Source: Saprospiraceae bacterium (GTDB lineage Bacteria; Bacteroidota; Bacteroidia; Chitinophagales; Saprospiraceae). Taken from it: a stretch of DNA of 38,522 nt. The notes beneath the pieces were generated by a model that searched no databases, had not been told where the DNA came from, and worked only from the letters and a program-made list of their open reading frames with translations. The number at the start of each line of letters is the position of its first letter. The stretch's first letter is position 1. Made by a program: the position numbers and the translations under genes. Below are positions 8,405 to 15,890 of this stretch, piece after piece. The stretch lies in the NCBI GenBank assembly GCA_026993525.1, contig JALWSS010000195.1:1-38522 (forward strand), in the 5' to 3' direction.

Positions 8405-9679
8405 TTATTTAGATTTGAGTTCTTCAATTTTGGCCGCAAAGAAAGTACTTTTTTCGGGATATTTCAACATGAGGCGCTCATACATTGCAATGGCTTTTCG
8501 GTAGTGTCCCTGTTCTTCCAGTACGGCTGCAAGCGTTTCGGTGGCAATGTCAAAGTTTTCAACTACGCTTTTGGCGGCCAGTTCCTTTGCCTCGTCAACC
8601 ACCTGCCTTTCTTCTTCCTTTTCTTCATCTTGCTTTTCAGTTTTTTCAACCTTTGGAATGACCGGGGGTTCCTTGCTCACTTGCGGAGGTTGCAGTTGCT
8701 GAAGCCAACTGCTGAATTTCGTCGTTGGAGTGGGGGAGAGGGTTTCATCATTACCGGGCGCCTCCTTTTCCTCTTCAGCTGGTTTTTCATCAGCTACATT
8801 TTCATCTTCGGTGGCGGTGCCGGTTGACCCTGCCTGCTCAACTTCCGGCCCGATGGTCTCTTCCGGGGTGTCGCTTTTGGCCCCGGGCTCAAAGTCAAGG
8901 TTTCCTGCGATGCCTGCAATTGCAGCCGCATCGTCCATTATCCGAAGGAAAAAGCCCTTTACGAGGAGTTTTTCTTTGGCATTTTGCAAAGCTTCCTCAA
9001 CTATCAGGTCAATTTCATCTTGCTGTTCTTCCGTTGTATCATCCGTTCCAAAAACAATTTCAACATCTTTCTCCTCTTCGTCTTCTCCGGCCGCTTCCGG
9101 CTCCTCATTCCCAATTTCCTCTTCTTCTTCGTCAATGGCAAAGTCATCGGCCATCAGGTCTTCCAGGCTCATCAGTGGCGGGGGAGTTGGAGCGCCCCGG
9201 TCCGTGTTGGGATTTACCGAAGGAATATCCTCCAGAAAGTCAGCTTCATCCTCGATGTCTTCCAATCCGGCTTTGTGAATGGTGGGTTCTTCGGGGATGA
9301 ACATCTCCTCGATGTCGAGTGCCTGTTCCAGGGGTTCCGGTTTTTCCGTGCTTGTTTTTTGCGGGAGGTCTTCAATTACTGAAAGGTCTTTCAGCTCGAG
9401 GTATTCTTCGGCAATCACCACATTTTCTGGGGCGGCTGCAGCTTGCTCATACATTCTGACCTGGTCAAAAAGCTTTGCCCGGTCAATGCCGTACATGGAG
9501 GCGAGCACCAGGTTGCGGTCAAAGTCTTTGTGGTTGTCTATCAGGCTTTTGAGCAGCAGCAGCAGCCGGAGGTTGGAGGAGTACGGATACTGTACCACGA
9601 GACTTTTCAACTCCTGGTAGTTGGCCTGGTACAGGAGGGAGGGGTTTTTTAAATACTCGTGGAAGTTTTCAGCGTTCAT
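8405..9679 (-). CDS. Acidic protein with C-terminal TPR, secG partner gene
   Basis: A 424-residue cytosolic protein of unknown function. The N-terminal about 110 residues (MNAENFHEYLKNPSLLYQ through RAKLFDQVRMYEQ) are helical and look like a conserved domain. The middle, about residues 115-330, is low-complexity and strongly acidic (runs of Glu/Asp, Pro, Thr) and is probably disordered. The last 60 residues form a TPR-like helix pair (DIATETLAAVLEEQGHYRKAIAMYERLMLKYP) ending in FAAKIEELKSK. Homologues upstream of secG occur across Bacteroidota, suggesting an envelope or secretion-linked role, which is inference. No signal peptide is visible. The start ATG is preceded by a good promoter in the 74-bp gap to rdgB. 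Confidence 0.8.
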   Translation of the reverse strand: MNAENFHEYLKNPSLLYQANYQELKSLVVQYPYSSNLRLLLLLKSLIDNHKDFDRNLVLASMYGIDRAKLFDQVRMYEQAAAAPENVVIAEEYLELKDLSVIEDLPQKTSTEKPEPLEQALDIEEMFIPEEPTIHKAGLEDIEDEADFLEDIPSVNPNTDRGAPTPPPLMSLEDLMADDFAIDEEEEEIGNEEPEAAGEDEEEKDVEIVFGTDDTTEEQQDEIDLIVEEALQNAKEKLLVKGFFLRIMDDAAAIAGIAGNLDFEPGAKSDTPEETIGPEVEQAGSTGTATEDENVADEKPAEEEKEAPGNDETLSPTPTTKFSSWLQQLQPPQVSKEPPVIPKVEKTEKQDEEKEEERQVVDEAKELAAKSVVENFDIATETLAAVLEEQGHYRKAIAMYERLMLKYPEKSTFFAAKIEELKSK

Positions 9680-9698
9680 TTCATCGAAAATTGGCGGG

Positions 9699-9730
9699 TA
9701 AAAGTAGGGTTTTGGCGCATTAGTGTCAAA
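9699..9730 (-). promoter_or_regulatory. Candidate promoter for the TPR-secG pair
   Basis: On the minus strand TTTG (9727-9730) is separated by 20 bp from TACTTTTA (9699-9706), one base off the -7 consensus TAnnTTTG. It lies 20 bp upstream of the TPR gene start. Confidence 0.5.
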
Positions 9731-9753
9731 CTAAGCTTGTGAAAATAAGCTGG

Positions 9754-10338
9754 TTATCCAATTTTATTTTTCAGAAATGAAATTAGCTTCCGGATGGCCT
9801 TTCCCCTGTGGCTGATGGCATTTTTTTCATCTGCGTTCATTTGGGCAAAGGTCTTTTTTGCCCCCTTCGGTAAAAACACGGGGTCGTACCCAAAACCTCC
9901 CGTACCTACTCTTTCCAAAAGAATTTCTCCTTCGGCAATGCCTTCAAACAAGTACTCCTTACCATCCAGGATCAGGGCCACCACCGTTCGGAAACGGGCT
10001 TTTCTGTTCGGGCTGCCAGCCAGATTTTTGAGCAGCAGGTCAATGTTGTCTTCAGAAGACTTTGCCGCACCGGCATACCTGGCGGAGTTTACACCGGGCT
10101 CACCGTTGAGGGCGTTCACTTCGAGGCCGGTGTCTTCGGCAAAGCAGTCAACATTCAGCGCCCGGTACAAGGTGCGGGCTTTTTGCAGTGCATTGCCTGC
10201 TATGGTTCCCGTGGTTTCGGGCAGTTCCTCCTCAAACCCTATGTCTTTGAGGCTCAGTACTTCAAGGCTGCCATCGAGCAGCTCGTTCACTTCTTTCACT
10301 TTGTTGGCGTTGCCGGTGGCGAATACAAGTTTTTTCAT
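9754..10338 (-). CDS. rdgB: RdgB/HAM1-type dITP/XTP pyrophosphatase
   Basis: The enzyme hydrolyses non-canonical purine nucleoside triphosphates (dITP, XTP) to monophosphates and so keeps them out of DNA and RNA. The start MKKLVFATGNANKVKEV (10338) is preferred over an in-frame ATG seven codons upstream because it begins the first beta strand of the fold. At 194 residues the length is normal. Diagnostic motifs are ATGNANKVKE with the substrate-binding Asn-Lys, LPETTGTIAGNALQKAR, CFAEDTGLEVNALNGEPGVNSARYAG, GGFGYDPVF and the C-terminal NAISHRGKAIRKL. The upstream small gene ends 10 bp before this start, so both are probably co-transcribed. Confidence 0.95.
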   Translation of the reverse strand: MKKLVFATGNANKVKEVNELLDGSLEVLSLKDIGFEEELPETTGTIAGNALQKARTLYRALNVDCFAEDTGLEVNALNGEPGVNSARYAGAAKSSEDNIDLLLKNLAGSPNRKARFRTVVALILDGKEYLFEGIAEGEILLERVGTGGFGYDPVFLPKGAKKTFAQMNADEKNAISHRGKAIRKLISFLKNKIG

Positions 10339-10348
10339 ACTGTGTGGA

Positions 10349-10858
10349 TCAGGCGTCATTCTGAAGAAAAATCTGTTGGAGCGCGGACCAGAGGTGCTTT
10401 TTCAGTTGTTGATTAGCGGCAATTTCTTCAAGTTGGTTGCAAAGCAGAAAGAGAACACCCTTGTGGGTAATCGGACGGTAGGGGCGCATGTTCAGATTCA
10501 GCCCGCAATCAGACGGGGCGAGGCCAAAAATCAGGACCACTTCAATGGAGTGCTTCCGGACCAGGTCAAAAAGTGAAAATGTCTGCTTGTTTTCTGCCGT
10601 TGCCAGTAAAATGTCTCTTTTGGCATCAACATTCACGGCCGATAAAACTTTTGCGAGAAACCCACTATCGGCTTCAGTGGGAGAAGGGTGCACCACCAAC
10701 AGTATCTTCCGGGCATTTTCACCGGTGATTTTCCCTTCAAACTCCTCGCTGACGGGAAAAAGATCAAAGTCAAAAAATTGACTACCCAGAATATCGTTTG
10801 TCGCTTCTTTCAATTTGCAGTTTTTTATTTTGATTGCGCTTTGCAATTTCCGCTTCAA
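10349..10858 (-). CDS. Small protein of unknown function, possibly psi-like (HolD-like)
   Basis: A 169-residue protein with no signal peptide or membrane segment. The ATG at 10858 is the only Met in the first half; a TTG about 16 codons later is an alternative. Visible elements are a short N-terminal stretch ILGSQFFDFDLFP, then KILLVVHPSPTEADSGFLAKVLSAVNVD (a strand followed by an amphipathic helix), VVLIFGLAPSDCGLNLN, GVLFLLCNQLEEIAAN and a C-terminal helix KKHLWSALQQIFLQN. This order resembles the psi subunit of the DNA polymerase III clamp loader, where a short N-terminal peptide precedes a strand-helix core and a terminal LWQQI helix. The similarity is by eye only. It is 10 bp upstream of rdgB and divergent from ilvE. 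Confidence 0.6.
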   Translation of the reverse strand: MKRKLQSAIKIKNCKLKEATNDILGSQFFDFDLFPVSEEFEGKITGENARKILLVVHPSPTEADSGFLAKVLSAVNVDAKRDILLATAENKQTFSLFDLVRKHSIEVVLIFGLAPSDCGLNLNMRPYRPITHKGVLFLLCNQLEEIAANQQLKKHLWSALQQIFLQNDA

Positions 10859-10893
10859 AAAAATTTATGCTATCTTCGGAGCCTTGAAATGGA

Positions 10894-10911
10894 TAACTTT
10901 GGGCAAAATTA
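10894..10911. promoter_or_regulatory. Back-to-back -7 boxes between ilvE and the psi-like gene
   Basis: TAACTTTG (10894-10901, plus strand) serves ilvE and TAATTTTG (10904-10911, minus strand) would serve the divergent small gene; both match TAnnTTTG. They are separated by two bases, so initiation in one direction would occlude the other. No TTG element at 17-23 bp is visible for either, so these are half-supported. Confidence 0.4.
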
Positions 10912-10917
10912 AACGAA

Positions 10918-12006
10918 ATGGATATGGACATCAGAATTACCAGGACGAATTCTTCAAGAATCAACGAAGTTGATTTTGACAAGCTTCCTTTTGGGCGTCT
11001 TTTTTCCGACCACATGTTTTTGGCGGAATACGAGAACGGCGAGTGGCAAAACTTCCGGATAGAGCCCTTCCACAACTTCAGTTTGCACCCGGCTACCATG
11101 GCGCTTCACTACGGCCAGGAAATATTTGAGGGCATGAAAGCCACCAAAACACTGGATGGCGATCCATACCTTTTCAGGCCGGAGATGCACGCAAAACGCC
11201 TCAACAGATCTGCGCAACGCATGTGCATGCCGGAGTTTCCGGAAGATATGTTCCTCAAAGCACTTCACACCCTGGTAGGTCTCGATCAGGAATGGATTCC
11301 TCCCCGTGAGGGCAGCGCGCTGTACATCCGTCCTACCATGATCGCTACGGATGAGTTCATCGGGGTAAAACCTTCTGAGAAATACCTCTTTTTCATCTTC
11401 ACCTGTCCGGTTGGGCCCTATTATCCGAAGCCGGTCAAGCTACTGGCCGAGACCAAATACGTCCGTGCCGTGCTGGGCGGTACCGGAGAGGCAAAAGCAG
11501 CCGGAAATTACGCAGGCGCTTTGTTGCCGGCGAGATTGGCCCAGGAAAAAGGCTATGATCAGGTGCTCTGGCTGGATGCCCGCGAGTTCAAATACATTCA
11601 GGAAAGCGGCACCATGAATATCTTTTTTGTCATTGACAACAAGGTCATCACCCCTCCGCTTTACGGCACCATTCTGAAAGGCGTTACCAGGGATTCCATC
11701 ATTCGCCTGCTCAGAGACGCCGGCCATGAAGTGGAAGAGTACCCCATCACCATTGATGAACTTGTCGAGGCTTACAAAGCCGGCAAATTGCAGGAGTCTT
11801 TTGGAGCCGGCACTGCGGCTGTCATCTCCCATGTCAGTGAGATCACCTACAACGACTTCCACATGGTCTTGCCGCCGGTTGAAGCGCGCAAGATCGGGCC
11901 GTATGCAAAGGCCACCATAGATGGCATGAGGGCAGGCAAAATAGAAGACCCCTACGGCTGGTTGGTTCCGGTCAAGAATCCGGCACCGGCCACCCTTGCC
12001 CAATAA
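10918..12006 (+). CDS. ilvE: Branched-chain amino-acid aminotransferase
   Basis: A class IV PLP enzyme that interconverts leucine, isoleucine and valine with their 2-oxo acids using glutamate/2-oxoglutarate. At 362 residues it is of the longer (eukaryote-like, BCAT type II) form. Motifs: HYGQEIFEGMKA (64-75), YIRPTMIATDEFIGV (136-150), the PLP-binding GTGEAKAAGNYAG with the likely Schiff-base Lys at 193, VLWLDA, IQESGTMNIFFV and TKGV-like LKGVTRDSI. The first ATG (10918) is used; a second two codons on is equally possible. A terminator follows 25 bp after the stop and a transposon-like element lies beyond it. Monocistronic transcription is likely. Confidence 0.95.
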   Translation: MDMDIRITRTNSSRINEVDFDKLPFGRLFSDHMFLAEYENGEWQNFRIEPFHNFSLHPATMALHYGQEIFEGMKATKTLDGDPYLFRPEMHAKRLNRSAQRMCMPEFPEDMFLKALHTLVGLDQEWIPPREGSALYIRPTMIATDEFIGVKPSEKYLFFIFTCPVGPYYPKPVKLLAETKYVRAVLGGTGEAKAAGNYAGALLPARLAQEKGYDQVLWLDAREFKYIQESGTMNIFFVIDNKVITPPLYGTILKGVTRDSIIRLLRDAGHEVEEYPITIDELVEAYKAGKLQESFGAGTAAVISHVSEITYNDFHMVLPPVEARKIGPYAKATIDGMRAGKIEDPYGWLVPVKNPAPATLAQ

Positions 12007-12030
12007 AGCCTTTGTTACCGCTTGTTTCGG

Positions 12031-12064
12031 AAAAGCCGCTCTTATTCAGGGGTGGCTTTTTTCG
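12031..12064 (+). terminator. Terminator after ilvE
   Basis: AAAAGCC (12031-12037) pairs with GGCTTTT (12054-12060) and runs into a T tract (TTTTTT then CGTCTT). It ends six bases before the MITE-like element. Confidence 0.8.
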
Positions 12065-12069
12065 TCTTA

Positions 12070-12241
12070 GAGCCTGTTTAGATTTTCATGCTTGAGCGAA
12101 AGTGAGCAAATTTTATTCTGAACGAGGCAAATTTTGCAGGCGGATACGGGTAATCTCCCGATGGCTATCGGGAAAAAATTTAACGAAGTGCAGGATAAAA
12201 TTGGCCGCTTGCAGCCAAGTGATGGGAATTTAAACAGGCTC
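12070..12241. mobile_element. 172-bp MITE-like element with TTA target duplication
   Basis: The ends are inverted repeats GAGCCTGTTTA (12070-12080) and TAAACAGGCTC (12231-12241), flanked on both sides by TTA (12067-12069 and 12242-12244). The interior is a long imperfect palindrome: the segment around 12106-12137 is matched by the complement of about 12172-12204, and the centre holds a TCCCGAT/ATCGGGA hairpin (about 12156-12173). There is no open frame of its own, so it is non-autonomous. Ends starting GAGCCTGTT and a TNA duplication are what IS5-family, IS1031-group elements have, so that is the probable source of its transposase. It stops 13 bp before the start codon of the kinase gene. Confidence 0.8.
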
Positions 12242-12254
12242 TTAGTTTCGCAAC

Positions 12255-13055
12255 ATGCCAGACAAGCCAGATATTCTCCTCATCGGGCACTTGTGCCACG
12301 ATGTTATTCCAGCCGGATTCAAAGCCGGGGGAGCGGTGGCATACGGAGCCGTGGTGGCCCGGCAACTCGGGTGCAAGGTCCGTGTACTTACCAGCCACGG
12401 TCCGGACTTCAGCTTCTCTGAACTGTTTTCATTTGCCGAATTGAAAGTAGTTCCGGCGTCCGAAACCACCTGTTTTGAAAACATCTACACCGACCAAGGC
12501 CGTATCCAGTTTTTGCGGAGCAGGGCAGCAGAACTAAAACCTTCGGCACTGCCCAGGCACTGGCCGGAGCCTGACATAGCGCTGTTGGCTCCCATTGCCA
12601 ATGAGGTGGATTTCAGTTTCGTGGATCGCTTTCAGGGATCACAGCTTTGCATCTGTCCACAGGGTTGGTTTCGGAAGTGGGACGAGGAGGGCAGGGTAAG
12701 CGCCAAAGAACCAGGCCCCGGAAATTGGCCTGAAAAGGCCGAAGTGATTTCCATGAGCGATGAAGACCTGGCGGGAAAACCGGCGCTGGAAACAGCATTG
12801 CGCCAGCGAGCCAAAAGGCTCATCATCACTCACGGCGGCAATGGTGCGGAGTTGATTACCAATGGCAGCGCTGAACACTTTCCGGCAAAACCGGCCCGCC
12901 CGGTTGACAGCACCGGCGCAGGTGATGTATTTGCCACCGCATTTGCCATTCGCCTCTGGCAATGTGGCGACGAACGGAAAGCCATGGATTTTGCGCTGAC
13001 AATTGCAGCGCGCAGTGTTGAATTTTCTGATTTAGGGAATCTGAAGGTGGTCTGA
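12255..13055 (+). CDS. PfkB-family carbohydrate/nucleoside kinase
   Basis: A ribokinase-fold ATP-dependent kinase of 266 residues, slightly shorter than usual (about 300). It starts with the typical strand DILLIGHLCHDVI, continues with GGAVAYGAVVARQLG (substrate-side glycine motif, residues 25-39) and has the PfkB signature 2 PVDSTGAGDVFATAF near residues 217-230 with the catalytic Asp at about 224. LIITHGGNGAELI precedes it as expected. The lid region is reduced, so the substrate cannot be predicted; it may be a sugar, inositol or nucleoside. The start ATG is 13 bp downstream of the MITE-like element, so expression must come from a promoter in or before the element. It converges on the T9SS cargo gene with a 5-bp gap. 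Confidence 0.85.
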   Translation: MPDKPDILLIGHLCHDVIPAGFKAGGAVAYGAVVARQLGCKVRVLTSHGPDFSFSELFSFAELKVVPASETTCFENIYTDQGRIQFLRSRAAELKPSALPRHWPEPDIALLAPIANEVDFSFVDRFQGSQLCICPQGWFRKWDEEGRVSAKEPGPGNWPEKAEVISMSDEDLAGKPALETALRQRAKRLIITHGGNGAELITNGSAEHFPAKPARPVDSTGAGDVFATAFAIRLWQCGDERKAMDFALTIAARSVEFSDLGNLKVV

Positions 13056-13060
13056 GCGGC

Positions 13061-13975
13061 TCAGTGTTGCACCACAAAAAGCCGGTGGGCCTCCAGGGTG
13101 GCATCTGCAGTTGATTTGACCGAAATCAGGTACACCCCGGCGGGCCATTCGTTTACACCGAGGCTTGTGGGCATGGCTGAAACTTTCCTTTGGAGTAATT
13201 TCCCATTCACATCGTAAATGTTTACTTCCCAGTCAGTTGCGCCGGATTCGGACACATTGATTTCGACTTGTGCGTTCGCCGGGTTTGGATTGACGTACAG
13301 TCGGACGGCGGGTTTTACAGGAGCTGAAGTGCCGGAGAAAGGGCACTCCGGTATCGCGGGAAAATCACAGGCTTGTTGCGAAAAATTCACGAGCTCGTCA
13401 TTGTGACGAAAACAGGAGAGCGCAGTGCCATAGTCGGGTCCCTGGCCACTGCCCCTGTTGAGCAGGCCCCGGTTGCTGCCAATGCCCTGCATCCAGTACT
13501 CCTCGTCAGACGCCCACGGGACGGGTTCAAAATGGATCACTTTCCGGAGCTTGCTGCCGATGAGCAATTCTTCCGTGAAATCAACCAATAATTTTTCCAT
13601 CCCGCCCGATCCGGGTTGCACCAACTCGAATGTGTCACCGGCTTCCAGTTCGAAATCATAGAGGAGGATGGGGCCAGAGGTTTCTGCCGGAATAAACCAG
13701 GTTTTTGTTTGGTCGCTGCGCAATGCTCCCTGGTAGATGGACCAAACCACCTGCAGATTCGAATCGGTACTCACCAGGTGCACCTTGCTCCAGGTTTGCT
13801 GGTTGATGGTGGTGTCGCCGCAAATGACTTCATACACGGTCAGGGGGCCGGCTATTGTTATGTGCAATTCTTTCCATTGTGCATTTTCCGTCGGAATGGC
13901 CGGGGTGTTTTGGGCCAGGCCGGCCATTGCGCCGAAGGCGGCGAAGAGGATAAAAAGAAGGAATTTCTTCATCAT
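13061..13975 (-). CDS. Secreted protein with T9SS type A sorting domain
   Basis: A 304-residue cargo protein. It has a Sec signal peptide (MMKKFLLFILFAAFGAMAGLAQ), a mature region of about 200 residues with no recognised enzyme motif, and a C-terminal sorting domain of about 75 residues: LYVNPNPANAQVEINVSE, WEVNIYDVNGKLLQRK, WPAGVYLISVKS and a final RLFVVQH. That domain is recognised by the type IX (Por) secretion system, cut off and usually replaced by a surface anchor. Four Cys residues in the centre may form disulphides. The T9SS machinery itself is not in this window. The function of the cargo is unknown. A terminator-like hairpin sits 70 bp upstream, isolating it from metK. Confidence 0.9.
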   Translation of the reverse strand: MMKKFLLFILFAAFGAMAGLAQNTPAIPTENAQWKELHITIAGPLTVYEVICGDTTINQQTWSKVHLVSTDSNLQVVWSIYQGALRSDQTKTWFIPAETSGPILLYDFELEAGDTFELVQPGSGGMEKLLVDFTEELLIGSKLRKVIHFEPVPWASDEEYWMQGIGSNRGLLNRGSGQGPDYGTALSCFRHNDELVNFSQQACDFPAIPECPFSGTSAPVKPAVRLYVNPNPANAQVEINVSESGATDWEVNIYDVNGKLLQRKVSAMPTSLGVNEWPAGVYLISVKSTADATLEAHRLFVVQH

Positions 13976-14045
13976 TCAACAAGGCTGTTGTACTCAATTT
14001 GACAGACGGCACAAGTTGCCGGTTCGTTGGGTTCCGCTTAACGAA

Positions 14046-14077
14046 AAGCCCCTTTGCCAGTATTCGCAAAGGGGCTT
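14046..14077 (-). terminator. Strong hairpin, probable metK terminator
   Basis: A perfect 12-bp stem (14046-14057 with 14066-14077, core GCCCCTTTGC/GCAAAGGGGC) with an 8-nt loop. Read on the minus strand it is followed by TTTTCGTT. It lies about 300 bp after the metK stop, with repeats and a TIR element in between. Confidence 0.7.
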
Positions 14078-14087
14078 CAATTCTTCT

Positions 14088-14132
14088 CCCGACGGATGTC
14101 GGGACTCAGTTCCTCTCCCGACGAATGTCGGG
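14088..14132. repeat. Two copies of a CCCGAC..GTCGGG palindrome
   Basis: The near-identical 16-bp hairpins at 14088-14103 and 14117-14132 have stem CCCGAC/GTCGGG and are embedded in repeats of CAGTTCCT/CAATTCTT. A third copy is at 28300-28315. Related (T)CCCGA-N-TCGGG(A) palindromes occur at 12156-12173, 22948-22961, 24184-24201 and 28009-28021, so this is a REP-like family in the genome. Confidence 0.75.
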
Positions 14133-14150
14133 ACTCAATTCTTCAGTTCC

Positions 14151-14334
14151 TGAGTCCACTGCAAAAAGTGGTATTTCCAATTACGACTGAAAGTTGATGG
14201 ATAATTGAGTGTTAACTGAATGTTTAACTATCTGTAGTACAATCAACGACGCATCTCAAAAACCTAAAAAACCATTCAAAAACCTCACAAAAACATGGGT
14301 TCCTTCGAAAATGGGGGTTTTTGCAGTGCACTCA
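14151..14334. mobile_element. TIR element, copy 1 (184 bp)
   Basis: End A (14151-14176) begins TGAGTCCACTGCAAAAAGTG and end B, at the right, is the complement of TGAGTGCACTGCAAAAACC (about 14315-14334). The ends are inverted repeats with one difference in the first 16 bases. GTTCC occurs directly on both sides (14146-14150 and 14335-14339), but the flanks are CAGTTCCT-rich arrays, so this duplication could be chance. The interior has no open frame. A second element with the same two ends, inverted, lies at 28046-28268. It sits between metK and its terminator. Confidence 0.65.
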
Positions 14335-14378
14335 GTTCCTCAATTCTTCAGTTCTTCAGTTCCTCAACCCCTCTCCTA

Positions 14379-15635
14379 TCAAATCCCAAAGGCCTTTTTC
14401 ACCTCATCCACCATGTCCAGTTTTTCCCAGGTGAAAGTTTCCACTTCCTTGACCACTTTCTGGCCCGAGCCGTCGGTGAACTCGAGGGTCTTTAATTCCG
14501 GGGTTCTTCCCATGTGGCCATAGGCAGCGGTGTCAAAATAGATGGGGTTGCGAAGTTTGAGGCGTTTTTCGATGGCGTAGGGGCGCATGTCAAACAATTG
14601 CATCACCACCCCGGCAATTTCACTGTCTTTCATTTCAACATTGGCGGAACCAAAAGTATTGATGTAGATATTGGTGGGTCTGGCAACGCCGATGGCGTAG
14701 GAAACCTGCACCAGCACCTCGTTGCAAACGCCGGCAGCCACCAGGTTTTTGGCTATGTGGCGGGTGGCATAGGCGGCTGAGCGGTCCACTTTCGAAGGGT
14801 CTTTGCCGGAGAAGGCACCACCGCCGTGGGCGCCTTTTCCACCGTAGGTATCCACAATTATCTTGCGGCCGGTCAGGCCTGTATCGCCGTGTGGGCCACC
14901 GATTACGAACTTGCCGGTGGGGTTCACATAGTAGGTGATCTGATCGTCAAAAAGGGCCTGGACCTTCGGGGCGTATCTGGCCTTTACCCGGGGAATGACG
15001 ATGTTGATCACATCCTGCTGTATTTTCTGTTGCATTTGTTCATCGCTGCCGAAGTCATCGTGCTGCGTGGATACCACAATGGCATCTATGCGGCGGGGGG
15101 TGTTGTCGTCGTCGTATTCAATGGTTACCTGCGACTTGCTGTCGGGGCGCAGGTAAGGCATGAGATCGGGGGAGTTCTTTCGGATGTCAGCCAGTTCCTG
15201 AAGGATTTTGTGAGAGAGGTCGAGCGCCAGGGGCATGTAGTTTTCGGTTTCGGAGGTTGCGTAGCCGAACATCATTCCCTGGTCGCCGGCGCCCTGGTCT
15301 TCCGGGGCGCTGCGCTCAACGCCCCGGTTGATGTCGGGCGATTGCTCGTGGATGGCTGAGAACACCCCGCAGGAGTGGGCTTCAAACATGTATTCGCTTC
15401 GGGTGTAGCCTATTTTGCCAATGACGTCCCTTGCGATTTGCTGAACATCGAGGTAGGTCTGGGTTTTTACCTCGCCGGCGAGGACCACCTGGCCGGTGGT
15501 AACCAATGTTTCGCAGGCAACTTTTGAATTGGGATCAAAGGCGAGAAAATGATCAACGAGCGCATCGGATATCTGGTCGGCAACTTTATCCGGGTGCCCT
15601 TCTGACACACTTTCGGAAGTAAAAAGATAAGGCAT
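14379..15635 (-). CDS. metK: S-adenosylmethionine synthetase
   Basis: MetK makes S-adenosylmethionine from methionine and ATP with loss of pyrophosphate and phosphate. All signatures are present in the 418-residue protein: [15 protein letters not shown] (residues 11-25, catalytic His14, Mg-binding Asp16, Lys17), the hexapeptide GAGDQG (115-120), [22 protein letters not shown], and the phosphate loop [19 protein letters not shown] (271-289). It is about 30 residues longer than the E. coli enzyme, mainly in the central and C-terminal regions, as in other Bacteroidota. A good promoter lies 44 bp upstream and no SAM riboswitch is recognisable in the short leader. Its 3' flank carries CAGTTCCT arrays and a TIR element before a terminator. 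Confidence 0.97.
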   Translation of the reverse strand: MPYLFTSESVSEGHPDKVADQISDALVDHFLAFDPNSKVACETLVTTGQVVLAGEVKTQTYLDVQQIARDVIGKIGYTRSEYMFEAHSCGVFSAIHEQSPDINRGVERSAPEDQGAGDQGMMFGYATSETENYMPLALDLSHKILQELADIRKNSPDLMPYLRPDSKSQVTIEYDDDNTPRRIDAIVVSTQHDDFGSDEQMQQKIQQDVINIVIPRVKARYAPKVQALFDDQITYYVNPTGKFVIGGPHGDTGLTGRKIIVDTYGGKGAHGGGAFSGKDPSKVDRSAAYATRHIAKNLVAAGVCNEVLVQVSYAIGVARPTNIYINTFGSANVEMKDSEIAGVVMQLFDMRPYAIEKRLKLRNPIYFDTAAYGHMGRTPELKTLEFTDGSGQKVVKEVETFTWEKLDMVDEVKKAFGI

Positions 15636-15678
15636 CTTTGGTGCGTAATGGTTTACTGTAAGGGTTGAAAATGACGGG

Positions 15679-15707
15679 CAAAGATAGAAAAATGGCTTCT
15701 TCTCAAA
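15679..15707 (-). promoter_or_regulatory. metK promoter
   Basis: On the minus strand TTTG (15704-15707), a 17-bp spacer and TATCTTTG (15679-15686), an exact -7 box. Transcription would begin near 15672, about 36 nt before the metK ATG, too short for a riboswitch. Confidence 0.65.
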
Positions 15708-15775
15708 CTGATATTTCTTTCAAGTGGCAAGTGGCTTAAATCATCCTCTCGTCGCATTGATTTTTTGCAGCATGA

Positions 15776-15807
15776 TTTGAAAAATGAAAGGTACTTGGCT
15801 AACATTG
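15776..15807 (+). promoter_or_regulatory. Candidate nhaD promoter
   Basis: TTTG (15776-15779), a 20-bp spacer and TAACATTG (15800-15807), one base off TAnnTTTG. It would give a 5' leader of about 77 nt for nhaD. Confidence 0.5.
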
Positions 15808-15890
15808 CGCCTTGATTTTCAAATTGTGAATTGCGCACAGCACCAAATAAAATTCCGGAAGCTGACCAGGTGCTCAAAAACTGAAAAGCC

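Noticed and set aside
8725-9300. Two plus-strand open frames (182 and 191 codons) opposite the acidic TPR gene
   Set aside because: Ser- or Pro/Leu-rich translations produced by the Glu/Asp codons of the gene on the other strand.
12134-12421. 95-codon plus-strand frame running through the MITE into the kinase gene
   Set aside because: Different frame from the kinase, no family features; chance frame.
15636-15680. SAM riboswitch before metK
   Set aside because: The leader from the predicted start site is only about 36 nt with no conserved core.
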